The notes: generated from the sequence alone by a model not told the origin. Shown: positions 43,611 to 51,555, counted from the stretch's first letter. The stretch: DNA of 64,000 nt from Flavobacterium humidisoli (GCF_023272795.1 NZ_CP096829.1:5208001-5272000), one strand, 5' to 3'. Translations and numbers: made by a program.

Positions 43611-45851
43611 CTAATCCACTAATAATTGCGTCACAACCGCTGGATTCATAGCCCATTGTGCTGTATAAATTTCATCGGCATTTTGATCTTCGGTGATTGT
43701 TAAACCTTGGACTTCCGCTTTCAACTGTAACAAACTACCAATATTCAATTTGCTGTTTAGTTTTGATAACAACGCCTGAACGCCTTTGAAATCCAAACCG
43801 CCTACAACCTGACCTCCGAAAGTCATCTCTAACCAAACGATTTCTCTTTTGGCTACATCCAACACTCCAAAAACCAAACCTTTGGCAACATTCTGCGTCA
43901 CACGAACCTGATGATCTACACACGACGGATCGTACGCTACACCGGTTTTCTCCGAAATTTTCATCGGGTGTTTGCTGTTCATCCAACCAACAATTAAATT
44001 TGGTGTTATACTTCCGTTGCTGTACGCATTGCAGGTAAAAGTCACAAATTTAGCTTTGGCTTTCGCCAATTCGTCGATGTTGATATTGATATATTCGGCT
44101 GTTCCAATTTTATTCGGAATGCTTCTGATATCACCGCTATGCTGACAACCAGTTGTAGTCAATCGGCTGAAAGAACAAATATCGGCTTTATCTTCGTAAG
44201 CGATATGACAGCTCAAATCCATATCTAAATGCTGTGCCGGCAAATCTTTTCCCCATTGCATAAACAATCGCACTTCGGTTCCTTCAACTGGGAAACGTGT
44301 TCCCATTAAAGCAACTGGCAAATCTTGAATGGTTTCGCTTCGATCTCCTATAGAAACCGGAATGTTAAACAACTGCGGATCGATATAGATTGTTTTATTG
44401 GTGTTCTCAATCTTTGCAAATCGTTTTTTCATAGCCAAAAGACACAATTCTTCGATCTGGTTTTTCATCGCTTCCAACTGCACATCATCATACAATTTCA
44501 ACAAACCGTTTGGTTCGATTCTTTTGTTTGTTCCGCCCAAAGGTTTCACACTTCGCTGCATATTTTTATCAAAGTAATTTTGCGCATACATATTCAAAGT
44601 AAACACCAATCGAGCCGGAACTTTATCGATGATTTCTTCAAAATGGGCAATCGTTTCTTCTGCACCAAACCAAAGCATATTCGAAAATAACGAACGTGCA
44701 AACAATCCTGGACGCTGTTTTAATAACGCAAATGTTTTATCGGCATCAAATTTCAATCTTGACGAATCTACTTTACTTTGCCAAACATCATACACTTGGT
44801 TGTAGAACACATCCATTAAAAAGTTCAATTTCTCAAACCCTTTTCTTTTGCTGTATTCGGCCAAACGAAGCGCTCGGATAAAACGAACCCACATTCCGCG
44901 TTTTGGATGCATGATTTCGCACATGGTCTCAACATCCATATCCATATTATTCAACCAGTTTGCCACCATCAAACACTCTTTTCTTGAATATTTAAGTTTC
45001 AAATCTTTTTGAGATGCAATTCTAGCCTGCGCACTTGTATCCAAAGAATTATGAAAATGCTGGCCATTTCTACTCGCTCTTTTAACAATCGTTTTGGGTT
45101 CGATAATCTGCAACATTCCAGTATTTTTATACCATAAATATCTTAAGATATCGGTTGGCGTTTTTAAAAATTGAGATGCTTCGGCTTCTTTACCGTTTTC
45201 AATCAAAAGATCGATCACCAGCATTAAAGTTTCCTTCATTGCAACATCAACTTTTGGCAAAGGCAAATTTTGCATCGCCATTTTTAAACTATCTACCTGA
45301 GTAGCGTCTAAAGCCGTTTTTGACTGCAATAATGAGATATAGAAATCATTTAAATCTTTTTCTGTCCACAAATCAAGCATTTTCAATTTGCTTCCCTGAC
45401 CGAAGTTTTCGATTTTACCAAATTCAAACGGAGTTCCGCAGAACGGACAACCGTTGTATCTTTCTAATGGAAAAGTATTATCTGGGATAATATGTCCGCA
45501 TTGTAAAGTTGTTCCGTTTTTGGTTTTAAAAACATTTCCGAAATACGTGATAATATGATCTACAACAGATTCTCCCGTTGGGATATTCCATTCTTTAACT
45601 AAAGGCGTCCAGTTTTTATCTATCCCTAAAACTTCTCTCAGCACTTCTAAAACTTCTACTTTATAATTGGGGTTTACGTTGTTTAAAGCGTGCAATAACG
45701 ATTCAGAAAATGTAAATCCGAGTTTAGAAACATTGGCTAACAAAACTGAAGTAGTTCCTGATAAATTTTTAATATCATTCGAAATCATTTCTAATGGAAT
45801 GAAAATGGCATTTTGACGTAAACTGATTTTTAATAATTCTTTTGTTTTCAT
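43611..45851 (-). CDS. RING-like / TerD-like protein of the MXAN_6230/SCO0854 type
   Basis: 746 aa. A Cys/His cluster, CGHIIPDNTFPLERYNGCPFCG (residues about 118-140, shown up to the last Cys pair only in part: CGH and CPFC), looks like the second half of a RING or treble-clef finger. The middle is helical. The C-terminal 250 residues resemble TerD (EVRLFMQWG, HLDMDLSCHIA, CQHSGDIRS, VTFTCNAYS). This layout is the family I know from Streptomyces and Myxococcus next to RtcB. Function unproven; a stress or RNA-damage adaptor is plausible. Same strand as rtcB, preceded by a 450-nt tRNA-bearing leader. Confidence 0.7.
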   Translation of the reverse strand: MKTKELLKISLRQNAIFIPLEMISNDIKNLSGTTSVLLANVSKLGFTFSESLLHALNNVNPNYKVEVLEVLREVLGIDKNWTPLVKEWNIPTGESVVDHIITYFGNVFKTKNGTTLQCGHIIPDNTFPLERYNGCPFCGTPFEFGKIENFGQGSKLKMLDLWTEKDLNDFYISLLQSKTALDATQVDSLKMAMQNLPLPKVDVAMKETLMLVIDLLIENGKEAEASQFLKTPTDILRYLWYKNTGMLQIIEPKTIVKRASRNGQHFHNSLDTSAQARIASQKDLKLKYSRKECLMVANWLNNMDMDVETMCEIMHPKRGMWVRFIRALRLAEYSKRKGFEKLNFLMDVFYNQVYDVWQSKVDSSRLKFDADKTFALLKQRPGLFARSLFSNMLWFGAEETIAHFEEIIDKVPARLVFTLNMYAQNYFDKNMQRSVKPLGGTNKRIEPNGLLKLYDDVQLEAMKNQIEELCLLAMKKRFAKIENTNKTIYIDPQLFNIPVSIGDRSETIQDLPVALMGTRFPVEGTEVRLFMQWGKDLPAQHLDMDLSCHIAYEDKADICSFSRLTTTGCQHSGDIRSIPNKIGTAEYININIDELAKAKAKFVTFTCNAYSNGSITPNLIVGWMNSKHPMKISEKTGVAYDPSCVDHQVRVTQNVAKGLVFGVLDVAKREIVWLEMTFGGQVVGGLDFKGVQALLSKLNSKLNIGSLLQLKAEVQGLTITEDQNADEIYTAQWAMNPAVVTQLLVD

Positions 45852-46017
45852 TTTTTTAATTTTTAAAATTTAGATAATTGTGTTTCTGAGTTCTACCTAA
45901 AAGATTTTGAAGTAAGAAACACTTGACCCGAAATTGGAGTGTAATGGATTAGCTAACAAATTATCGGATTGGAAGAAGTAAGCTAATCTTGACCCTCTAT
46001 TTTTATTAATGATGATT

Positions 46018-46070
46018 CTAAAACTTGCCGGACTCGAACCGGAGTACCAATTTTCTGAAGTAAGTTTTAA
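46018..46070 (-). ncRNA. tRNA minihelix-like domain in the leader
   Basis: Element 3 pairs its N8 TTAAAACT with AGTTTTAG, enclosing a T-arm-like hairpin CCGG TTCGAGT CCGG. The result mimics the acceptor/T-arm half of a tRNA, without D or anticodon arms. Similar tRNA mimicry is known in bacterial Y RNAs, but no Ro protein gene is in this window. Confidence 0.45.
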
Positions 46071-46084
46071 TTGACCATTAATAG

Positions 46085-46201
46085 TGGAACAGGTGGGATT
46101 CGAACCCACGACCCGGACATTAAAAGTGTACGAAGTAAGTTTTGATTGACCTTTGAAGGATAATTTCAAAACTACCTGCTCTACCGCTGAGCTACTGTCC
46201 C
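46085..46201 (-). tRNA. tRNA-Lys(TTT) interrupted by 45 nt in the anticodon stem
   Basis: Minus strand: acceptor GGGACAG/CTGTTCC, TA, D-arm GCTC AGCGGTA GAGC, A, GG, then 45 extra nt (46130-46174), then ACA CTTTTAA TGTCC (anticodon TTT), GGGTC, T-arm GTGGG TTCGAAT CCCAC, A. Without the insert the anticodon stem is a perfect GGACA/TGTCC and the tRNA is 72 nt. The insert contains element 2 and folds into a hairpin AGTTTTGA/TCAAAACT. It is far too short for a group I intron. It could be an intron, a decayed gene or a tRNA mimic. Confidence 0.75.
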
Positions 46202-46312
46202 ATATAATAGTAGAATAAAAAGGTAATGGTGTAAGTGTGTACGTGGAAAGTGTTTCGAAGTAACTCCAACTTGACCTGTTTTATTCTTTTTTTTATTTCT
46301 ATGAACGTTTGT

Positions 46313-46363
46313 TTTTATTTCTGAACAAAGATTTTAAAACTAGTGCGCAGTTATTTTGCGTAG
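46313..46363 (-). promoter_or_regulatory. Shared palindrome-promoter module, copy 2
   Basis: GTGCGCAG-TTATT-TTGCGTAG (46343-46363), 13 bp, then TTTGTTCAGAAATAAAA on the minus strand. It reads into the tRNA-Lys/repeat leader and the RING gene. Confidence 0.6.
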
Positions 46364-46402
46364 TAAAAATTTTGCTTTCATTTTTGAGAAATAATATTTG
46401 TT

Positions 46403-46452
46403 TTATTTCTTGAACAAAGATTTCGAAACTACTACGCAATTATTTTGCGCAG
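46403..46452 (-). promoter_or_regulatory. Shared palindrome-promoter module, copy 3
   Basis: CTACGCAA-TTATT-TTGCGCAG (46432-46452), 13 bp, then TTTGTTCAAGAAATAAAA on the minus strand, with AAATC before TTTG. Its right arm also overlaps the TTTG box of the divergent HD-gene promoter (46444-46447). Confidence 0.65.
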
Positions 46453-46474
46453 TAAAAAAAGAATTTTAAATTTG
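46444..46474 (+). promoter_or_regulatory. Promoter of the HD-type gene
   Basis: TTTG (46444-46447), 19 bp, TAAATTTG (46467-46474), 13 bp before the ATG. Overlaps palindrome copy 3, so a protein bound there could control both directions. Confidence 0.65.
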
Positions 46475-46487
46475 AGTAAAAAACAAC

Positions 46488-47111
46488 ATGAATTTAGAGA
46501 AAATTTATTCTGATTTACTCTCAAATATTGGCTTTTCAGCAAATGAAATTCAGCAGAACTGGTTGGATTTAGAAAAGGCATATTCCAAAAAATCAAGGCA
46601 TTATCATAATCTCACGCATTTAAAAGAAATGATAGAAAGCTTTGAAAACTATTCTAATCAGCTTCAAAATTCGAATGAAATATTATTTTCTATTTTTTAT
46701 CATGATTTTGTTTATTCGGCTTCAAAAAAAGACAACGAACTCAAAAGTGCCGAATATGCTTTGGGTATTTTACCTGAAAATGTCAATCTAAATAAACAAT
46801 TGGTTTTTGATGCCATCTGCGCTACACAACAACATCAGCAAAATGAAATTGAAGATATCAATTGGTTAATCGATTTTGATTTGAAAATTCTTGCGAAAGA
46901 TTGGGACGATTATAAAATCTATTTTGAACAGATTAGAAAAGAATACCGCATTTATCCTGATTTTCTCTACAAACCCGGGCGCGCGAAGGCTTTGAAACAT
47001 TTTCTGGAAAATGAGTTTATTTTTCAGACTGAGGAATTCAGGAGTTTGTACGAAGAGAAAGCGAGAATTAATATTGAAAAAGAGATAAGCATTTTAGAAA
47101 GTAAAAAATAA
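46488..47111 (+). CDS. HD-superfamily predicted metal-dependent phosphohydrolase (COG4339-like)
   Basis: 207 aa. RHYHNLTHL (near residues 37-45) and the His-Asp pair in FYHDFVYSASKKDNE (near 70) fit the HD metal site; WLIDFDLKILAKDW and YPDFLYKPGRAKALKHFL are conserved blocks of this group. Biochemical substrate unknown; HD enzymes often remove phosphates from nucleotides or cyclic phosphates. It is divergent from the RING/RtcB transcript and shares a palindrome with it, so it is probably part of the same response. Confidence 0.8.
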   Translation: MNLEKIYSDLLSNIGFSANEIQQNWLDLEKAYSKKSRHYHNLTHLKEMIESFENYSNQLQNSNEILFSIFYHDFVYSASKKDNELKSAEYALGILPENVNLNKQLVFDAICATQQHQQNEIEDINWLIDFDLKILAKDWDDYKIYFEQIRKEYRIYPDFLYKPGRAKALKHFLENEFIFQTEEFRSLYEEKARINIEKEISILESKK

Positions 47112-47168
47112 TCACGCAAAGACGCGAAGGCGCAAAGTTTTTATTTAAAGCATTAATTAAAAGCACAG

Positions 47169-47285
47169 TTTGTCATTTCAACCGAAGGGAGAAATCACAC
47201 GCGGGATTCGACAAAGATTGGAGACGTTCTGTGCGGAGTTTCTAGTGTGATTTCTCTCCCGAAGCCTCGGGATCGAAATGACAAA
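47169..47285. repeat. Dispersed palindromic repeat, copy C (opposite orientation)
   Basis: TTTGTCATTTCAACCGAAGG ... CGGGATCGAAATGACAAA, with the centre GGGATTCGACAAAGATTGG inverted relative to copies A and B. It lies between the HD gene and the WYL gene. GCGCAAAG and CTTTGCGC words flank it (47117-47140, 47349-47375). Confidence 0.8.
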
Positions 47286-47391
47286 AAAGGAGAAAAATCA
47301 TTTTAATCCTTTATCCCGATAGCTATCGGGAGTGCCTTAAAAAAACAAAAAACTTTGCGCCTTCGCGCCTTTGTGGCAAAACAACACAACA

Positions 47392-48429
47392 ATGTCACAA
47401 AATAAAAACGCCTTAATCCGCTATAAAACAATCGATAAATGTCTCCAAAATAAATACAGGCAATGGACACTCGAAGATTTAATCGAAGAATGTTCCGAAG
47501 CTTTATTTGAATATGAAGGACGCCAAAATCCAATCAGCAAGCGAACGATTCAAATGGATATTCAACTGATGCGAAGTGAAAAACTGGGTTACAATGCGCC
47601 AATTGTCGTTTACGATAAAAAGTATTATAAATATGAGGGCGAAGATTTTTCGATCACCGATATTCCGCTGACGGAAACCGATATGAATGTTTTGACCGAA
47701 ACCGTTTCGATGTTAAAACAGTTTAAAGATTTCTCGCTTTTTAATGATGTATCCGATATTTTACAGCGTTTAGAGGATAAAATCTATTCTGAAAAATCAC
47801 ATACCAAGCCCGTAATTTATCTGGATAAAAATGAGAAACTAAAAGGACTGCATTATCTGGATGAAATATATCAGGCGATAATCAAAAAAATGGTCCTGAT
47901 TATTACTTATAAGTCTTTTAAATCTGCAGAAGAAACAAAATTTCATTTTCATCCTTTTATACTAAAAGAATTCAACAATCGCTGGTTTCTAATCGGAAAG
48001 AAAAAAGCCTCACAGCCTATTACCAATTTGGCTTTGGACAGAATCATTGCAATTGACTACGATTTTAATCATCCTTATTTAGAAGAAGATTTTGATGCTG
48101 ATATGTATTATAAAGATGTAATTGGTGTTACGGTTAATTCGGGATTAAAAGCCAGGCGAATTGAACTTTGGGTAGATGCGTCAAATGCACCTTATGTATT
48201 GACAAAACCTTTACACACTTCCCAGCGATTAATTAAGGAAAATGAGGACGGAAGTATTATTGTCCATTTGTATGTAATACCGAATTATGAAATGGAACGT
48301 CTTCTGTTAGGTTTTGGAAGCTGTCTGGAAATTTTGAGGCCTGAAAGTCTAAGAAATCGTATGAAAAAGACACTTCAAGAGGCAATTTCGCGTTACGATT
48401 CTGAAAAACCAACTGAAATAAATGCATAA
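47392..48429 (+). CDS. WYL-domain transcriptional regulator
   Basis: 345 aa from the ATG at 47392 (an in-frame TTG at 47371 lies in a repeat word). An N-terminal helix-turn-helix region (TLEDLIEECSEAL, SKRTIQMDIQLMRS) is followed by a WYL ligand-binding domain (MVLIITYKSFKSAEETKFHF, KEFNNRWFLIGKK) and the usual C-terminal extension (PNYEMERLLLGFGSCLEIL). WYL proteins often sense nucleic acid fragments or nucleotides and control repair or defence genes. Its place beside the HD/RtcB locus makes it the best candidate to bind the shared palindrome. Confidence 0.87.
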   Translation: MSQNKNALIRYKTIDKCLQNKYRQWTLEDLIEECSEALFEYEGRQNPISKRTIQMDIQLMRSEKLGYNAPIVVYDKKYYKYEGEDFSITDIPLTETDMNVLTETVSMLKQFKDFSLFNDVSDILQRLEDKIYSEKSHTKPVIYLDKNEKLKGLHYLDEIYQAIIKKMVLIITYKSFKSAEETKFHFHPFILKEFNNRWFLIGKKKASQPITNLALDRIIAIDYDFNHPYLEEDFDADMYYKDVIGVTVNSGLKARRIELWVDASNAPYVLTKPLHTSQRLIKENEDGSIIVHLYVIPNYEMERLLLGFGSCLEILRPESLRNRMKKTLQEAISRYDSEKPTEINA

Positions 48430-48600
48430 TTTTTTAAAAAATATAGAAATAAATGCTTTTTAAAAATTAAAAAAAGATTTTTACCGCAGTAAAAATGTTA
48501 AAATCTAAAAAAAGAATAGTATATTTCACTTAAAATAAACCACCAAAACCCTCTAAATCAGGGATATTTTATAACTAACCAAAAATTTATTAAAAAATTA

Positions 48601-48632
48601 TATGCATGCATAGTATTTTTTAATTATATTTG
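48601..48632 (+). promoter_or_regulatory. Operator and promoter of the MarR/fad genes
   Basis: Perfect 12-bp palindrome TATGCATGCATA (48601-48612), 12 bp before the -7 element TATATTTG (48625-48632). The position over the -33 region suits repression by the MarR protein encoded 18 bp further on. The 170 bp before it show no other feature. Confidence 0.6.
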
Positions 48633-48650
48633 AAATCGATATAGTTACCT

Positions 48651-49106
48651 ATGAAAGACAAAACGATAGATTATATTTTGAGAGCGACATGGCAAGCTGT
48701 TTCAAGAATGTATAATGAAGAGGCTGCCAAATATGATGCGACAATGGCAACAGGATTTGCTCTTTTAAGTATGGACAAGGAAGAAGGAACTCCATCAACC
48801 GCTTTAGGTCCGAGAATGGGCATGGAAGCCACCAGCTTAACTAGAACACTTAAATCTATGGAAGAAAAAGGTTTAATTGTTCGCAAAAAAAACCCAAGCG
48901 ATGGTCGAGGTGTTTTGATCTACCTAACCGATTTTGGAAAAGAAAAAAGAGATTTATCTAAAAATACAGTTCTGAAGTTTAATGAAATGGTAAGAAAACA
49001 TGTTTCAGAAGAAAAGCTGAATCATTTTATCGAAGTTTCTGAAATTATAAATGAACTGATTCATGATAAAAACATATTTAATCAAGAAAACACAGAAAAG
49101 GAATAA
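48651..49106 (+). CDS. MarR family regulator of the fatty-acid oxidation genes
   Basis: 151 aa winged-helix protein. The recognition helix region is GPRMGMEATSLTRTLKSM and the wing KNPSDGRGVLIYLTDFGKE. It is the first gene before fadN by 52 bp, all on one strand, so it is co-transcribed or adjacent to its target. I infer that it represses the operon and is released by acyl-CoA, as for other Mar/FadR-like regulators; the ligand is not shown by sequence. A palindrome upstream fits autoregulation. Confidence 0.87.
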   Translation: MKDKTIDYILRATWQAVSRMYNEEAAKYDATMATGFALLSMDKEEGTPSTALGPRMGMEATSLTRTLKSMEEKGLIVRKKNPSDGRGVLIYLTDFGKEKRDLSKNTVLKFNEMVRKHVSEEKLNHFIEVSEIINELIHDKNIFNQENTEKE

Positions 49107-49158
49107 TCTTTTTTAAAGAGAAAATTCAAATTCTACCCAAAAAACAAATTTTACAAAT

Positions 49159-51549
49159 ATGAAACGCACAATTAAAAAAGTTGCTGTAATTGGATCCGGA
49201 ATTATGGGTTCAGGTATAGCTTGTCATTTTGCTAACATTGGTGTCGAAGTTTTACTTCTGGACATTGTACCGCGTGAACTGACCGAAGCTGAAGCTAAAA
49301 AAGGATTAACACTTGAAAGTAAAGCCGTTCGCAACCGTGTGGTAAACGAACATTTGGCGAATTCATTAAAATCAAAACCCTCTCCTATTTACAGTCAGAA
49401 ATTCGCTAGCCGAATCACAACTGGAAATACGACTGATGATATGGCAAAAATTGCCAATGTTGATTGGATTATCGAAGTTGTAGTAGAACGTTTAGACATC
49501 AAAAAATTGGTTTTTGAACAAATCGACAAATTCCGTAAACCGGGAACTTTGGTTACTTCTAATACTTCTGGTATTCCAATTCACTTTATGAGTGAAGGAA
49601 GAAGCGAAGATTTCCAACAGCATTTCTGCGGAACTCACTTTTTTAACCCTGCGCGTTACTTAAAATTATTTGAAATTATTCCTGGTCCTAAAACTTCAAC
49701 TGAAGTATTGGATTTCTTAAACGAATACGGATCTAAATTCTTAGGGAAAACTTCGGTTGTTGCTAAAGATACTCCGGCGTTTATTGGAAATAGAATTGGT
49801 ATATACGGAATCCAGAGTTTATTCCATTTGGTTAAAGAAATGGGATTAACGATTGAAGAAGTTGATAAATTGACTGGTCCGGTAATTGGTCGTCCAAAAT
49901 CGGCTACTTTCCGTACCGTTGACGTCGTTGGTTTAGATACTTTGGTACACGTTGCCAACGGTATTTACGAAAACTGCCCGAATGATGAACAACATGAATT
50001 GTTTAAACTTCCTGATTTCATCAACAAAATGATGGAGAATAATTGGTTAGGAAGCAAAACTGGACAAGGTTTCTACAAAAAAGTAGATAAAGATATTCTT
50101 TCTTTAGATTTAGATACATTAGAATACCGCGCTGCTAAAAAAGCAAATTTTGCTACGCTTGAACTGACAAAAACTATCGATAAACCAATCAATCGTTTTA
50201 AAGTTCTAGTAAAAGGTACAGACAAAGCGGGAGAATTCTACAGAAAAAGTTTCGCTGGAATGTTTGCTTATGTATCAAACAGAATTCCTGAAATCTCAGA
50301 CGAATTATATAAAATTGACGATGCCATGAAAGCTGGTTTTGGATGGGAAAATGGTCCATTCGAAATCTGGGATGCTATTGGTGTTGCCAAAGGAATTGAA
50401 ATCATGAAAGCCGAAGGTTTAGAGCCTGCTGCATGGGTTAACGAAATGCTGGCTTCTGGAAGCGAAAGTTTCTATACTGTAAAAGAAGGAGCAACTTATT
50501 TCTATAACATTCCAACAAAATCTCAAATAAAAGTTCCTGGACAAGATTCATTTATTATTCTGAACAACATTCGCGAAAGCAAAAAAGTTTGGAGCAACAG
50601 CGGTGCAATCATTCAGGATTTAGGAGACGGAATTTTGAATTTAGAATTCCAATCTAAAATGAATACAATTGGTGGCGACGTTCTACAAGCTATCAATAAA
50701 GCAATTGACTTATCTGAAAAAGAATATCAAGGTTTAGTTATTGGAAACCAAGCAGCGAATTTCTCTGTTGGAGCTAATATCGGAATGATTTTCATGATGG
50801 CAGTTGAACAAGAATACGACGAATTAAACATGGCGATTAAATTGTTCCAAGACACGATGATGCGTGTTCGCTACTCTTCTATTCCAGTTGTGGTAGCGCC
50901 TCACGGAATGACTTTTGGCGGTGGATGCGAAATGAGCTTACACGCTGATAAAGTAGTTGCAGCTGCCGAAACTTATATGGGATTAGTTGAATTTGGTGTT
51001 GGTGTAATTCCTGGTGGTGGTGGTTCTAAAGAAATGACTTTAAGAGCTTCTGATTTATTCCGCAAAAACGATGTGGAATTAAATGTTCTTCAGGAATATT
51101 TCTTGACAATCGCAATGGCAAAAGTATCGACTTCTGGTTATGAAGCTTTTGACACTGGACTTCTTCAACATGGTAAAGATGTTATCGTAGTAAACAAAGA
51201 CCGTCAGATTGCTGAAGCTAAAAAACATGCTTTGCTATTAGCCGAAGCGGGTTATACACAGCCAATTAGAAGAAATGATATTAAAGTATTAGGAAAACAA
51301 GCACTTGGAATGTTCTTAGTTGGAACCGATCAAATGGAAGCTGGAAAATACATTTCTGAGCACGACAAGAAAATCGCTAACAAACTGGCTTACGTAATGG
51401 CCGGAGGTGATTTATCTGAAGCAACTTTAGTATCTGAACAATATTTATTAGATATCGAACGTGAAGCTTTCTTGAGTTTATGTACAGAACGTAAGACATT
51501 AGAGAGAATTCAATACATGTTGACTAAAGGAAAACCGCTTCGTAATTAG
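49159..51549 (+). CDS. fadN: 3-hydroxyacyl-CoA dehydrogenase / enoyl-CoA hydratase (FadN type)
   Basis: 796 aa bifunctional beta-oxidation enzyme. The NAD-binding domain comes first (GSGIMGSG, residues 12-19; HFFNPARYLKLFEIIPG; DTPAFIGNRIG), then the dehydrogenase C-terminal domains. The crotonase domain comes last (GANIGM, FGGGCEMSLHADK, GVGVIPGGGGSKEMTLR). This order is the reverse of E. coli FadB and equals B. subtilis FadN. It hydrates enoyl-CoA and oxidises the hydroxyacyl product with NAD+. Followed by fadA and an acyl-CoA dehydrogenase, the same order as in B. subtilis. Confidence 0.93.
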   Translation: MKRTIKKVAVIGSGIMGSGIACHFANIGVEVLLLDIVPRELTEAEAKKGLTLESKAVRNRVVNEHLANSLKSKPSPIYSQKFASRITTGNTTDDMAKIANVDWIIEVVVERLDIKKLVFEQIDKFRKPGTLVTSNTSGIPIHFMSEGRSEDFQQHFCGTHFFNPARYLKLFEIIPGPKTSTEVLDFLNEYGSKFLGKTSVVAKDTPAFIGNRIGIYGIQSLFHLVKEMGLTIEEVDKLTGPVIGRPKSATFRTVDVVGLDTLVHVANGIYENCPNDEQHELFKLPDFINKMMENNWLGSKTGQGFYKKVDKDILSLDLDTLEYRAAKKANFATLELTKTIDKPINRFKVLVKGTDKAGEFYRKSFAGMFAYVSNRIPEISDELYKIDDAMKAGFGWENGPFEIWDAIGVAKGIEIMKAEGLEPAAWVNEMLASGSESFYTVKEGATYFYNIPTKSQIKVPGQDSFIILNNIRESKKVWSNSGAIIQDLGDGILNLEFQSKMNTIGGDVLQAINKAIDLSEKEYQGLVIGNQAANFSVGANIGMIFMMAVEQEYDELNMAIKLFQDTMMRVRYSSIPVVVAPHGMTFGGGCEMSLHADKVVAAAETYMGLVEFGVGVIPGGGGSKEMTLRASDLFRKNDVELNVLQEYFLTIAMAKVSTSGYEAFDTGLLQHGKDVIVVNKDRQIAEAKKHALLLAEAGYTQPIRRNDIKVLGKQALGMFLVGTDQMEAGKYISEHDKKIANKLAYVMAGGDLSEATLVSEQYLLDIEREAFLSLCTERKTLERIQYMLTKGKPLRN

Positions 51550-51555
51550 AAAAGT

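Larger units (their letters stand above)
45909..46276 (-). repeat. Five copies of GGTCAA-N8-TACTTC in the leader of the RING/RtcB genes
   Basis: Copies at 46257-46276, 46132-46151, 46057-46076, 45975-45994 and 45909-45928, all minus strand, 20 nt each with both hexamers invariant. The N8 differs in each. Complements: copy 2 at 46166-46173 (perfect, 5' side), copy 3 at 46018-46025 (7 of 8 plus G-U), copy 4 at 45947-45954 (perfect), copy 5 at 45880-45887 (perfect), copy 1 possibly at 45933-45940 (7 of 8 plus G-U). The array therefore looks like a structured RNA of about 400 nt. Confidence 0.8.

Noticed and set aside
43611..45851. TROVE/Ro60 protein next to RtcB, with the tRNA-like leader as Y RNA
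   Set aside because: The protein has a RING-like CGH/CPFC cluster and a TerD-like C-terminus and shows no vWA MIDAS motif; it fits the MXAN_6230/SCO0854 type better. Without a Ro protein the Y RNA reading is unsupported.
46130..46174. Group I intron in tRNA-Lys
   Set aside because: 45 nt is far too short for the ribozyme core and the site is in the stem, not the anticodon loop.
45909..46276. CRISPR array
   Set aside because: Only two hexamers are constant, spacing varies from 66 to 125 nt, and the variable parts pair with local sequence. No cas genes.
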